Shown: positions 23,950 through 36,585 of the stretch, in pieces
How positions within the stretch are numbered: position 1 is the stretch's first letter
Layout: the number at the start of each line of letters is the position of its first letter
From: Sipunculus nudus
Taxonomy: Eukaryota > Annelida > Sipuncula > Golfingiida > Sipunculidae
Reading direction: 5' to 3'
NCBI GenBank assembly: GCA_026874595.1
Contig: CM049306.1
Location: 28,697,519-28,761,518 of the forward strand
Length of the DNA stretch: 64,000 nucleotides
Program-made: the position numbers and the translations under genes
The notes under the pieces: generated by a model
Told to the model about the DNA's origin: nothing
The model's input: only the letters and a program-made list of their open reading frames with translations
The model's database searches: none

Positions 23950-25300
23950 GGTAACCGACTATCTTTAGCTGCAGAACAATTAAAATCAGACTTGCTTAGT
24001 CAGTGACTATCATTCTTGTTTATATAAGTCTGTAATACAACCGGTTAATCAAATGCACGTGTTCTTATTTCTGCATAAAGACAATAAATTGATTAATAAT
24101 AATAATAATAACAACAACAAACAACGACAGCAGAAACAATAATATTAATAATTTCGTTCCCTTTTATTCTTAAAAGTTGTTGTAACCTTTAGAGTTATTT
24201 AAGCACAGTATTGCTAGTACTAGAAAATGAAGGAATCTGGCAATTTGAACAAATTATAACATTAAGCTGGACATTGTGCTATAGGAGCCTGAAAAGGAAG
24301 AGAATAAGCAGATAAAAAACTTTGCATATATATTTTTTTTTTCACATTTCCATTATTTTAAGTGAACAGGCGTATAGTATATATCTTTGATTTATACTTA
24401 TAGCCCTGTGTTTCAAGTCAAGTTATTCTTAATGGTCGACCATATGTATATTATTACAGCCATGATTATCAATGAATAGCTCCCATATCTATATACATAA
24501 TAGATGTTTAAATCTTTTCAGCTAAGAAACCTAAATAATTTTTTATTGTGGGCGACTTAAGTAAATCAGAAGCCAAATATACGCGAAGAATAAACGAGAG
24601 CATGAACAAGTGGCGTAGCCTTCCCTCTCAAGTCAATAAACTGTCCTACCAAAGTGATTTGTGAATTTGATCGAGATTCTCAAGAACATGCCTATATGAT
24701 CTTCTCCTGAGGATATTTCACAATGCCTAAGGAAAATATTTTAATTTGCTTATTAACAATTTAACCCCAGTTATTTACCGGTCTAATCTGTAGAATTTAT
24801 GAGATTTCTATATATCCCTGCCTAGAAAGGTTCTTAAAACGCCTCTGTGATGGATGTATATGGGCTTGTTTAGGCCTATCTATACAAGTTGTTACTACAC
24901 ACGGTACAAGGGCCCATGTTGACATACAGTAAATCATGTAACTAAAGGTGGTTGGCCGTACATGTGTGGATATGGAAAATTGTTGCAAACACCATTTGCA
25001 AAACTCAGGTTCGTCTGATTTGCCACCAGTTCTTCCTTAATATTTTATTTTTGTCGGAGGTAATCGCCTCCATTGTTAATGGTATTTTAACTAAGTATAT
25101 ATATAGAACCGCAGAATCCCATTCTGGTTTCGGACTACGTGACAGCTTAAAAGCTATAGGGCAGAACCATATATTTAGGCCTACACATCTTTTCATTTTA
25201 TAGCCTGGTGTTAACAAGGCCCGGTGACTACTGCTCCTGCGGACCCTGATTGTGTAATCGTCCCTATTGCTGCATGGGTCATCGATTGAGGTACCCCCCG
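23950..25300. other. Upstream region of the SENP8-like gene
   Basis: AT-rich, with an (AAT)n/(AAC)n run near 24096-24125. Open frames at 24952-25310 on both strands have no recognisable family and partly overlap the flank of the SINE. Confidence 0.45.
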
Positions 25301-25309
25301 AAAGGCGCA

Positions 25310-25470
25310 CTCGATTTGTTTGTTTGTTTTTTGTTTTTGCGCCATCGAATTAAGCCTGCAGAGTGCTCAGCCTGGGTGGGGACCGACTGTGAAAAATTTC
25401 ACATCCTCGGCTGAGGTTCCAAGACACGATCTCCGGGTTTTGAGTCCTGTGCTCTAACCCAGAGCCACAA
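25310..25470 (-). mobile_element. tRNA-derived SINE
   Basis: On the minus strand, 25468-25411 is tRNA-like: it begins GTGGCTCTGGGTTAGAGCAC (box A region), continues with GGACTCAAAACCCGGAG, and ends in a decayed box B region TCTTGGAACC. It is followed by CAGCCGAGG, then a small palindromic stem TGTGAAATTTTTCACA and GTCGGTCC at 25403-25381, and an A-rich AAAACAAAAAACAAACAAAC tail at 25343-25316. The layout head, stem-loop body, A-rich tail is that of a SINE transcribed by RNA polymerase III. Target duplications were not clear. Confidence 0.75.
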
Positions 25471-26439
25471 AAGCCGGTTCCGCCAAATGTTCGTGCTGAA
25501 TATGGTTGGATTATTTTGGTAGGTCCCACATGTAATACAGACGTGGATATTAACAAATGAACAATCTTTTGCCTTGGTATCATCGTTTTTTGGCCCATTT
25601 TTGTTAAAAAAAAATATTTTCAAAGGATTATCCTAAGCTAATAGACACAGATATCGGTATATACCCCTTTAGGCACTTATGCAAATATTGTTAAAAATTG
25701 TATACATGGAGTTACTTAGTTGACGATAATTGTATACCATATCATTTTCTGTATCGTTTCCATGCATACAAAGGCCTACATATGGTGTGTTTTATAATGT
25801 GGTTGAATAATACAGCCTATTATATTTGGATATAGAGTCAATTGCTCTTCCCATTCAACTCAAAATATAAAACACAACTATGAGCATTTCCATTTTTGAT
25901 GACCATGCACATTGTTTCCATTTAATATGTTTTATAACATCCATGTAAACAAACTCGCTGTGTTTTGCTTAGTTCATGAGCGCTCACTGCTCTGTTATTT
26001 CGGCAATAAATGATTCAGCCGATAACTGGCAACATAAACCCATAAAAGGTACTAAATAGCACTAAATACACAATTTAGATATATTTTTGTTCATACTAAA
26101 AATACATTTGTGAAGTAATCATTTTTGCATGAACTTTATGTTTATAACACAATCATAATACGGTTGGCGTTAGAGAAGCATGAACTGATGTATTTTTGGT
26201 TTATAAAGACACTTTATGTTTATAGAACCCAAAAAATATATATCACTAGAACCATTGCTAGAGCGAACCGCTGTTTTAATGATCACGGACAATTTGATGA
26301 TATTAGGCCTATATAATTTTGTAAAACGCTGTAGGCCACAACGGCTATGTAAATGCAAGTGTTTGGATCAATAAACATTTAAAATAAGGAAACCTACCCA
26401 GTAGCCACACTACTTACAAACTGTGAACATTAAGTAAGA

Positions 26440-26470
26440 CCCCCCCCCCCCCCCCCCCAAAAAAAAAAAA
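26440..26470. repeat. Poly-C run followed by poly-A
   Basis: Nineteen C then about twelve A, followed by TTAATTAATTAA. A separate run of fourteen G is at 28080-28093. Such runs are prone to slippage and sequencing error. Confidence 0.9.
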
Positions 26471-26607
26471 TTAATTAATTAAAAGAAAATTCTTCAATGA
26501 AATTAGTCGGATTTATCAGCAATAAATGAGGAAGCGTTTGGAAAAGTTGGTTTGACTGAAAATCATAGGTTGAAATTCTAAAAAAAATTGGCAAACAAAA
26601 AACTTAC

Positions 26608-27251
26608 TTTGTGATGATGAACAGGTAGGTAGGCTATCGTGAACGCCCATGCAGGAGCTAGGTAGTCCATAGTCGAAGTCACAGTGATTAAAGCATCTGA
26701 AGTTGTAAAACGTTATCCTCAAAGCATATATTCTTTATTATTAAAAAAAAGTTCCCGAATGCGCCTGCTTCTTAAACGGAGGCGGGACTACCTGCAGCAA
26801 ACGATCTGAAATCCACAACAGCAACTATAACACCTGCTGATTGCAGAGGAGTACGGGAGGTTTTGACTGGCTCAGACATGATAACAATAACTTCTCTTTC
26901 TTGCAAATGAAAAGAGGTAATACATAGTAGAATACACTGAAAAGGCAAAGTGGATGTGGGGGAAAGAGAGGCATTTCGCTGGAGACTGATTGTGATGGCA
27001 TGTTTAATGCTGTTCACAGGTATCTGCGGTTGGCTGTGTTCTCCTGTTCATCACATATGTCTGTGGGCTTCAGTCCCGCCTAAAATCTGCATATAGAATG
27101 GATCGTCTGCTATGTGGCGCAGAATGGCGCCATGAATTACTCTATATCGCTCACTACAACCAACCTAAGTATATACAGACATAGGTTTCTGCTCTCCGGA
27201 CAATCATCCCGTGAAAGGTCATAAAACCATTCAATCAGCTCCGTCCGTTTC
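26608..27251 (-). other. Possible three-exon minus-strand segment, unidentified
   Basis: Three intervals on the minus strand, 27251-27155, 26936-26792 and 26696-26608, each have a pyrimidine-rich acceptor (for example CCACTTTGCCTTTTCAG) and a GT donor (GTGAGC, GTAGTC, GTAAGT), and join in phase. They read, in part, KRTELIEWFYDLSRDDCPES; then EREVIVIMSEPVKTSRTPLQ; then ALITVTSTMDYLAPAWAF. The implied introns are only 218 and 95 bp, short next to the 4.6-kb SENP8 intron. The middle interval is also open in another frame, and no family is recognised. Chance is a real alternative. Confidence 0.17.
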
Positions 27252-27524
27252 CTAGATAAAAAAAAAGTATGTTTTAAATCACATCTGACAGCCAAAATGG
27301 CGCTTTTCACGAACACAAACGAGTGAATTCCCATTCAGGTATAAGAAAAAAAAAGGAAGGAAAACAAGTGACCTAGGCGTTATCTCTGTATATGTTTTTT
27401 TAAGGTTTTATGTCACGTTGTCCTGGTACAGAGCTTTGCATAAACCTTCGTTCAATGTTTTATCTGACAGTTTTTAAAAACAATTGTACATATAAATTTT
27501 TTAGAAAATAATTCTTTAGGTGTT

Positions 27525-27600
27525 TTCCCGCCGAGGACTAGAAACAGATAATTGGAATCGAACGTAGCCTAGAATTCAGGACGTTGGACTTGAAGCTAAA
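27525..27600 (-). mobile_element. tRNA-like SINE head, decayed
   Basis: On the minus strand a TAGCTTCAAGTCCAACG stretch is followed by CCTGAATTCTAGG, which resembles an anticodon arm with GAA, and by CGTTCGATTCC, a good box B. CCTCGGCGGG follows, similar to CCTCAGCCGAGG at the same place in the SINE at 25310-25470. Interpreted as a SINE remnant rather than a functional tRNA. Confidence 0.4.
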
Positions 27601-28718
27601 AATATTTGTTTGTCAAATTGAGAAAATCTCCATAAAACCTCATGCAAGGTATTAGCTCTATGTCCTAAAAAAATTGATACCATCTGGGTATTACCTTGTC
27701 ACTTCCACCTACAACCTTAAATAGTGTTGGCTTAATAGTTCTATATAATTTTATCATATGACTATGTGTTTTTTCCACATAATAGTAGAATATACCACCA
27801 ATATGCTTTAGAAATATACTTATAAAAGAACAAGAGACCATTTGTTAACCCCAAAAAATTGCATTCTGGTGATCCTCAAACTATTATTTATGCATGGATA
27901 TCTAGGCCATTTTGGGGTTTTCTGCTCATATAAGAAGAACAGAAATTGTATACAAGTTTGAATATTTATTGATGCATAAAAGTAGGTTTTGTTTGTATTT
28001 TTCAAATGATTAATCCAGAGATTAGGTTTTCTTGCTAATGCCGTTTTGGATATATCCATGCAGGACACAGGATTTTAAAGGGGGGGGGGGGGGTCAAGAT
28101 TTACATGTGTGCCGGGGTAGCAAATACATTCTGTATATCTGCTACATATTATGCTTGTCTTGTCTTAAGGATCAGTTGCCACTTAGTTGGATTTCCGACT
28201 ACGAAAAAGATTTTTTAAGCCCTTATAGAGAGTTTAATGTAACAGAACATTTTTTAAAAATTTATATATACTTACCTTATATTTGCCACTGCCATATTCT
28301 CGTTGGCATATTGTTTGATATGTTTTATAATTAATATCTTAAAGTGTACAGTATCTTAGACTTCTATGTAGGTATTCGCGTACTAATCATGTATTTATCT
28401 TCACGCTATATGATCAGCATTTTATATTTTTATTCTATATGAGTTCCATAATCAACGAGCTCGCTCACTCATCCCTAACGAGGATCCGCTCGGCAGACTT
28501 ACCTGTTCGGGTAGCTGCTCTCTCAGTCACTGCTATATGCAGGGACATAGCATTGCCACTACCTCATGGCGAGTTTGTCGAGTCGGGTCCATATAGGATT
28601 ATGTAGTAAATTTGCCTTTCTATGTGTATGCAATTAAAATGTTCACTGGATCCAGGATCCTATTGAAAATCAACATATTGTGCTGAATAGACCATCCTGG
28701 TAAAACATATTTGAAATA

Positions 28719-28736
28719 ATATATATATATATATAA

Positions 28737-28771
<35 letters not shown>

Positions 28772-29516
28772 ATATGTATCATCTCTGTCCTCTTTTAGAC
28801 AGAGTTATAGGGAAGAAAACGATGCGAGACGTTAATCTGGCTTTTTTTCATTATTAAATGTATATTTGGCTATTTCTCCTTTTTTCTATTTGTGTGCCCC
28901 TTGCGCCCCCTCTTAATCTCTCCCTTGTTATTCATGTAACCAAGTGGACATATTCTCCACACCTTAACCGGTGCTGGGATCCCTCACAGCATTAGCAAAC
29001 CATCGACCCGTTCATCAGTGTAACGGATAAGGATGACTAGAAACGCATCTGATGATGTAGAAGATGATATATGAATAATTACTGTTCAGCGAAAGCTTTG
29101 TACATTGTAGTTACGTTCTATAAATAGTTCTGTAGTCAAGTAAATACATTACTTAAATAAATAATTATGGTTAAAAGTAATATCAACTTATTGGCTATTT
29201 TTCCTTTACTTACCTTGACTTGTTTTCAATTCGAGAATGGACCATTCTGGCTTTCTGTGTATTAGTAAGTGCATGGTCACCATAATTTCATGGGACTGAC
29301 AATTTTGGATTTTGAAGTTGCGATTCGACAGGTACTTTCTTGTCATATCTTCTAAGATACTGGGAAAATGTTGGATGGGCCATTCTGGCGTGCAAATGTA
29401 TTACTATTTCCTAAAGCCAATGACGAACCTCCTTTTTATCTTGAGCATAAATTTAAGTAATCTACCAACCTACCAGCATCGGATATGTGGGATGGGCCGC
29501 TATGGCTTTGAGGGGG

Positions 29517-29568
<52 letters not shown>
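28719..29568. repeat. Two (TA)n microsatellites
   Basis: Alternating TA at 28719-28770 (with AAATA and ACATA interruptions) and at 29519-29568. The sequence between them shows no gene. A strong GTAAGT donor on the minus strand at about 28500 is preceded by a short open stretch starting at an ATG near 28552, too short to call. Confidence 0.85.
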
Positions 29569-29570
<2 letters not shown>

Positions 29571-31261
29571 TTTCAATAGGACCGAGAAACGTAATTGTCT
29601 AACAGATACAGAGACTACCAATGCCAACTTGTGAAATCTGAGCTAGAATATTGAGCACTCGGCGTCTTGACGCTATATAAACATGTTTCCCCAGCTTGTT
29701 GGTGAACCATTTTCAAACAATAAAACGCCTTAGAAAATAATCAATTCACTAAACATTTTAAAATTAAAAACTGAGAGAAGTATAAGGAATCAAGTCTACA
29801 ATCCTCCAATTTTTACAAGTTCAAGAAAAAACACTGCTCTTTTTAATTATAATAAAAAAAGAAATCTAAATTTCGCTATATGCAACAACATTTTGCCAAC
29901 CTGCCGTGGAAGAGGACCACCTTGTATACTTTAGTATGTCAGGGTAGCCAGTGCTTCCTAGACATCAGAAAGGAAGTAAGACCCATGTCGATAATTGAGC
30001 TGGGAATCGTGTTGAGGAAACAAATGTATCAATAATAATAGTACCTTGCGATTTAGGATGAAACAAACCATTGTTTAAAGAGGTTTGACTACTAAATAAA
30101 CATCCTTTATTTGCGAGAGCCTTCCGATTTAACTCAGCGATACTCCCAGCAGGTTTCCTCAAATTTCAGACTGCATGCAAATCTCCTAAAGTTTATGTTA
30201 TAAACAGCTAAGGCTTGGGAGGCACATTTAATAACGATGCAGTTTTCAATATGACTGCCGTCTCTATACCAAATTTAGACCCTAATCCAATATACGTCAT
30301 CGATAGCAATACATAATATACTATTAGTTATAAGTGCCTTATACTCGGAAGTCGCTTCAGCTCTTGGGCAACCATTAAGAAAAAAAAAAAAAAAAAAAAA
30401 AAAAAACAGCATTTGAACCGTTGTGACTTTGACTATCGTTTCAAAACAGAGTTTCATTGACGACATTATTAAGATGAATATTTTCAAGTGCAGGCCGTGT
30501 GGGTGGATCCCACCTATAATCGCCGTCGCAGGTGATGGCTTTATTTTGTAATCATGCAGTCCCTGCAGCCAAAGCATAAATATAGATAACCTAGAACCAT
30601 TACATTGATTACAAGATAGGCCTTTTATCGTTCTCTGAGGAAACCGGAAGGCGGTGATAATCGCCCAAACTGTGAACATTTAAAAGGTAAATGTCTCTTT
30701 TAACAGCATGTTGTAAAGCCCCCATGCGATGCAGTAATAAGTTACTCTTGACATGTGTACATGTAGGAAGCGTTGTCCGCCCTGCACTTTACAACTATAC
30801 AATTTATCTCTTGTCTGTCTATTTGAGTATACATCTAGAAAGGATGCTATTTAAACATCTGTCCTTTTTGTAGAATTTGTCATTATCTATAATACGGAGT
30901 GGTTGTTTCCATTTTCAGTTTTGTTTGATATTGCTTCAGACAGAAGGATTATTTGCATACCGTCTGTATAGCTCATGTTTCTGATATAAATGACAAAAGT
31001 TAGCCATTTGACTAATGCTACTGTTATGCAGAGTGAAGCATTTAAACCCATTGGCCGAATTCCTTTGAGCAGTTACCACGCTATAGTCCTTATACATAAA
31101 TTCAATTTTTTAGACTTAAAGGAAAAAATATTTCCCCTTTTATGCCCCATGTATATATGATAATTATTTGCTTGAAATTATATCCGATTAAAAGTATTTC
31201 TCCTTAATTATTAAAGTTGATATATTTCTTTCTGCATAAAATTGTTTAATATAAATTAAGG

Positions 31262-31265
<4 letters not shown>

Positions 31266-31325
<60 letters not shown>
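31266..31325. repeat. (TA)n microsatellite
   Basis: Uninterrupted alternating TA, about 60 bp. Confidence 0.95.
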
Positions 31326-31327
<2 letters not shown>

Positions 31328-32750
31328 CAAATCATTTATTGTCTCAGTCATGCTTGTTTATTAATTTATTAAAACTATTTATACACGGTAACCAGATCAG
31401 TGATAAAAACTGTTCTTACATAGAGCCCTGTCATTATACAATAAATTTAATGATAATGAAGATGATAAAACATACATTATGCATACATATGATACAGTGA
31501 GAAAAATATTTACATAATTATAAAAGACGGAGGGGGAATAACACATTTTGTTGAAAAAATTATTAAAGTTTAAAAATTGAAGGTCATAAATAATATACAA
31601 AAACAAATTATATTTAATCAGATAAATAATTTTAAAAGGTTTTAAATGATATATACTTTATGATGGTTTGCATGAACATAGAACGATTTCTTGGCATTTT
31701 ATTGAGACAAAGTGCAAAATGAATGCAGACGACGGATGCTCCCTTAATGGAAACTTTATATCGCTCTGACAACCCTGACTATACACAGGAATTTGAAGTA
31801 TGCCCATCTTTTTTTTTTTTTTTGTTTTTTTTTTAAATAAAAATATGCATATTTTGAATTTTCATTATTTTTCAATATTATTAATTGTGCTTCTTTGAGT
31901 TCTCAAAGTCACCAGAACTAGAAAAATAAATTTTTACTTGTTGCCCTTCAGTAGAAAGACAGCGTTTGTAACAGGGCAAAAAACCAGTCACCATTTTCAA
32001 ATTTACAATAATCTGTTTATAAATCTACCAGTAAACAGTCTGGCAGTCTGTATGGAACGTTGCAGCACCGATGTTGAAATTGATGCCCTCTTGTGGACTC
32101 ATGGTATAAATTTACGTTTAATTTGAAGAAAATGAGAATTCATGATGATCTAAAAAGTGTATTCCATAACACCTGATAAAACAATACGAAAGTGAAAGCT
32201 TACAACCAGCGCATATAGCGCAACAGTGCAATCTGTAAGACTACCGAAACGCATCACATTTGGATCTAACAGCCATAAATCCAAAGTCACTCATATCCAC
32301 AAACAGTGGTGATATCACAAATGCCCTAATCTTCAATCTCTTCTCTATCTGGAAATCGAGACTTTGAATTCCATTTGCAATAATGAATTCTGCATTGCTT
32401 TTGGCATTCCATTTGCTGAGCAACTAAATGCTCCTTTCCGAAAGAAATATTTATATTTGCTACAAAGTAAAACTGTCGATGTACCGGGTTAAGGGCACTC
32501 CTTCTATAACCCATCAACTATTCTCGCTAGATGCTCGGGGCATTTCCGGGATGTTCAGCGTGGTTTCATTTGCTCGGGGCAACGTTCTGTCCGAGGAACC
32601 GCTTACAACTAATTCCGGTCAGTGGCCTTAAGATACTGAGTGGTCTATCGCCATAGAATTAAGAAAACTAATTATGAATGATCAATGGGAAATAATGAGA
32701 AAACGCTGTATATGGCTATATACATTTTCTACTTCTTCTTCTTCTCCTTC

Positions 32751-32821
32751 TCTCTCTCTCTCTCTCTCTCATAAGATTAATACATACGCAAACACACGCT
32801 ATAGGGATGGGGGACTGTTAT

Positions 32822-32854
<33 letters not shown>
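32751..32854. repeat. Two (CT)n tracts
   Basis: (CT)n at 32751-32770 and 32826-32854, separated by about 55 bp of unique sequence. The Ser/Leu-rich plus-strand frame over them is an artefact. Confidence 0.9.
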
Positions 32855-32856
<2 letters not shown>

Positions 32857-35800
32857 AGAATAATGGAATTTTATATCCCAGGAAGCTGAGTAATAAGGGG
32901 ACTTTTTGAGAAAGGGAGTCGTTATACAACCGAACTACTTACATCAATATCGCTTGAGTGCTCATTTAATTTTTACAATGTCTTAGTAAGCTTCTAGTAG
33001 TCTCCGGTTAATTGTCTAGATGAATTGTATACAAGACTTTCAATTGTTTTTAGCGAATGAAAAGTGGTAGTTTGAAAGACTAGTATAAAATGCCCTATAT
33101 CTTGATCCCCGGGGCACTTGTCCATAAACGGACCATGTATATTTTCAAAAATCTCCAAAAATGCAAACAAAACGGAAGACATATACGGATTGATTATCAG
33201 CGATCAATTCTCTCCCAGGCCTAAACGCTCTTTAGAGATGTATTTCGCCTTTGAAGCCACTTTGTTTTGTACGACTGAAGGTTGCATCTGTAGAGTTTCA
33301 GGTCAGAGCCTTGCAATACACAGCATTTGAGCTCCAGCGATTCTGTTGTTTCTATGTCTCGTTTGAAGATGTTATTTAAATCGCTGTCGTGTCCTATGTA
33401 CCAGATGTGCATAGTCAGTTTTTCTCTATCTGCAGACGCAGAACAGCTGCACGGTAGTTCAGCCAGGATTAGAAAAAAAAACCTGTTAATTGTGGGCTTG
33501 TCTTGGCATCTGTGAGTCATAGCTTCCTATTTTAAAACATCTTGTGTAATTTTATGACATACCTAAAGGGCTTGGTGGGTCAGAGTTAGATAATTATTTT
33601 ATTGTCAGAAATTATTGCTCTTGTCCGTACCAAATAATCCACAGAAAATGCAAGGTTAAACATATTTCTAACATATGTATATAGTATCATGTTCTTGCCC
33701 AGTCCAACTGTCTTTTACGTGACCGGGAAAATTTGATCGAACCAGAAGGATCTGGCTGATAGTTGAACACAAGAAAGTAGGTCACGGCGTTGCATACTCA
33801 GGTTAATTAACAGTCGCTTATTTAAGAATCGTTTTATCAAAGTCATCTTGTAATAGTTCTTATATAACCGTTGTTAGACATTAATAATTCGAGTGTTTAC
33901 CATGCAGACAGTTCTTATCAGCCATGAGTAGAAGCGGAGAACAGAAAGGGTGGCTGGTTCTTATCGTTGGAGACAAGATCGTTTCTTGCATTTGAAGACT
34001 TAACATTATCTATTAAAGATCTACCCTCGCATGTCGAGACCACCTTTGGCTCCATTAGCTGCGTCATCGGGCATCATAGGAAGGCTCTCAGGTGAAATGA
34101 CACGTTAAATGTAGATAAGCGCGTCCTTGGATCGGCCTGGCTCCACACGGAGAATTTACGTAAAGGTCATTCGAGTAAATTACTATTCTACGTCTCGCGG
34201 GACCAAATATCACGGTCGCCTGCTCAGATTAAACTGGACGTTTTCTTCAACTGAATGGAACTTGAGTGTGTCTGCAGCTTGATCCTTCATTTCCTTCGCT
34301 GTTATATCTGTGTTTAAAATGAGTCCCCGGGATAGCACCTTGCTGTATCCCTGAGTCAGCATCTGCGTTCCATCTCCTGTGTTGTCCTCAACCGTGCATG
34401 CCTTACTATATTCAATTAAATCGGGTTCATTCATGTAGATCATAAACCTGTGAACGAGCTGTTCTAACATGACAACGACGAATTAACCTCTCAGAAGTTA
34501 CATAAAAGTAACGCCCGGAGAACACCTAATAATCTACGGAAATCCACAAAAAACAATTTACCTTTATAAATGGCAATCGAATCAGCATATGCCAGTGTAC
34601 TTCGGCCTAGCATATGTCAAAGTAATGCGATTATTCTACGTGTATGACCCGAGGTACAAACTTGACACACTTTAGCCGAAGTTAGCGACCATGCAGATCT
34701 AGTCGAACCCGTTCTGGTATGTGCAGTTAGAAGGATAAAACGCATAGTGTTGTGACAGTGTATGTCACAAATTTGTAATTAAGCCTGTTGACTTTATATC
34801 TGTTTAGCTGAAAATAAAAAGCATAAACATGGCTATTTCCGGCTTCAAGACGCTGGCATGGATAAGGTGTATGTATAAGGACAATCAACCAAAAAAGCCA
34901 CGACATCTTGCTAAAAGTTTATTGGTTATTAAACAAACTTCAACATGAACTTTGATGATATTAAGTCGACAGCTAACATGAATTTGTAGGGGGAAATGCT
35001 CAGACTGGACAGCCAGTCAATCTTATTTCACCACCAATTTAAACTGGAGGTCAATTTGGAAAACTGCTCAATGCAGACAGACATTTCATGAATAAAGAAC
35101 AGACACCTGTTCCTCTAGCATTACAAATCAGTAATTAGGCTTGAATTAAATATCGTGCTTGGATGAAATTTAAGCACATGCATAATAGCGTTTTTCCCCC
35201 CACTTTAACAGTGGAAAATGAGGTTGAAGAGAACTCACAGAAAAGCATAACAAGACATTCCCTGCAAGGCTTGGATGGATTCTCTGATGAGTTAAGTGCA
35301 GCGGGATCGATGCTGAAGCCGTCAGGAGCTGACGCTTGCCCGTTTGATACAAGTAGCTCGTTGTATGTGGTTTCTTGCGAACATGCCGTGTTGGACATCG
35401 ACCGTGGTGCTTTCTGCCTCCGGGCTGTTGACGTTTATTCCGAGAAACAGCACATACAGAACACAAAGCTTTATTCATCCACCTCAGATGTCATTATAAC
35501 GATCAGGAATGAACAATGTATCAAAGGTTTGTTATTTCATGAAGTAAAATAAGGTCTACACGATGTATTGTCGAAACAATTAAACCGGATATCTTGTACA
35601 ACGATGATAAAAATAATATATAGAAGGTATCACCATCTGTTAATATAATATTCACACATTTTGGAGAAATCTAGAAAATAAATATTAAACTGTGAAAGAG
35701 GTTGGCCGTAAAATATTAAATTATATAAAATCAGTGTATAAATATATAGAAATTCAAAAGCAAGGATTATCACACTGACTCATACAATGAGAAAGTCCAT

Positions 35801-36138
35801 TAGTGGCCCTGAAAGGTCTGAAGAAAGTCCCATGGAACGTACATATTGTGATTCCTAAATTTTTCTTCAATGAAATGTAATTCATCGATGTACGTTTTTC
35901 TGTTTTTGTGCATTTCATATCTTTCACGTTTATTTATCCCGCTTATTTATATCTACAAAGATGATAACCCTTTTATGATATGTCAATACTCACTTTACAG
36001 TGCTACACCTTCTTTGACCTTCTGATCACATAATAGTAGAAGAGATATTAATACAGCTAATATAGCTATTGACGCTATTGTTATCAATATTTGCGATATT
36101 GTCCTTTTATATATACCTTTGACCGACATTCATTATAC

Positions 36139-36179
<41 letters not shown>

Positions 36180-36201
36180 ATTATATTTCAGGTCCATTTC
36201 A

Positions 36202-36515
36202 GTCTTACCTGATGAGTATTGATTCAGTGTAGTAAAACCCATCAGTATAGATACCTTCCTTGAGCTGATGAAGATTTATCTGCTTTCTTGTGTTACTGTT
36301 GCTGTGCTGGATGCTGCATTTCTTATTTTTATAAAACATATAAACCCTTAAACATGACATTGGCGCTTGGGACGCTCGTATGGTTCATACCATGTAGTTC
36401 ATAGATAACATACCATTTCAATCAGACAGTCTTACCTGATGAGTGAAACAACATGTTGCACGAAACTACTTAGTAGTAAAAAGTCTGACAACATTTGATT
36501 CCTCTATATTTATAT
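36202..36515 (+). mobile_element. Retrozyme-like hammerhead repeat, copy 1
   Basis: From about GATTCAGTGTAGTAAAACCC at 36221 to GATTCCTCTATATTTATATA near 36520 this sequence is homologous to the reverse complement of 44619-44925. An intact hammerhead ribozyme lies near its 3' end (36422-36488). A second copy of the ribozyme 5' strand and core (CAGTCTTACCTGATGAG) lies at 36200-36216, 227 bp upstream, without the rest of the ribozyme. Two ribozyme sites about one unit apart fit a retrozyme or Penelope-type terminal repeat in which the upstream site has partly deleted. TA tracts flank both sides (36149-36172 and 36536-36582). No protein frame is present, so it is non-autonomous. Confidence 0.7.
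36422..36488 (+). ncRNA. Type I hammerhead self-cleaving ribozyme
   Basis: The core is complete: CTGATGA at 36436-36442 and GAAA at 36462-36465. Helix II is closed by GTG (36443-36445) with CAC (36459-36461). Helix III is minimal, three pairs (36465-36467 with 36472-36474) capped by ACTT. The residue before cleavage is A36475. Helix I pairs TTAC (36432-36435) with GTAA (36476-36479), then an internal loop (36428-36431 against 36480-36482), then six pairs TCAGAC with GTCTGA (36422-36427 with 36483-36488). Open helix I, very short helix III and an internal loop able to dock on loop II are the known design of metazoan type I hammerheads in retrozymes and Penelope-like elements. Predicted cleavage is after 36475. 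Activity is not shown by sequence. Confidence 0.85.
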
Positions 36516-36533
36516 AATTATATTTATATATAC

Positions 36534-36535
<2 letters not shown>

Positions 36536-36582
<47 letters not shown>
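36536..36582. repeat. (TA)n microsatellite
   Basis: Alternating TA directly downstream of the hammerhead element; a shorter TA tract lies upstream at 36149-36172. Confidence 0.9.

Positions 36583-36585
<3 letters not shown>

Larger units (their letters stand above)
29570..36140. other. No convincing gene; scattered low-complexity tracts
   Basis: The stretch contains a 27-A run at 30380-30406, (TA)n at 31266-31325, a T-rich tract at 31810-31834 and CT tracts at 32751-32770 and 32826-32854. The longest frames (plus 35163-35552, 129 residues; minus 34470-34210, 86 residues) have acceptable composition but no recognised family, no clear splice context and competing frames on the other strand. 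Confidence 0.45.

Noticed and set aside
30275-30679. 134-residue minus-strand open frame
   Set aside because: It is carried through by the 27-A run read as poly-Phe, with no family and no splice context.
34210-34470. 86-residue minus-strand open frame
   Set aside because: Protein-like in parts (DNTGDGTQMLTQGYSKVL) but unrecognised and without a good donor.
34690-34790. Possible minus-strand tRNA from GGGTTCGACTAG
   Set aside because: Only a box B-like phrase is present; no box A at the right spacing and no closing stems.
35163-35552. 129-residue plus-strand open frame
   Set aside because: Composition is acceptable, but the opposite strand is also open over the same bases, no family is recognised and no splice sites bound it well.
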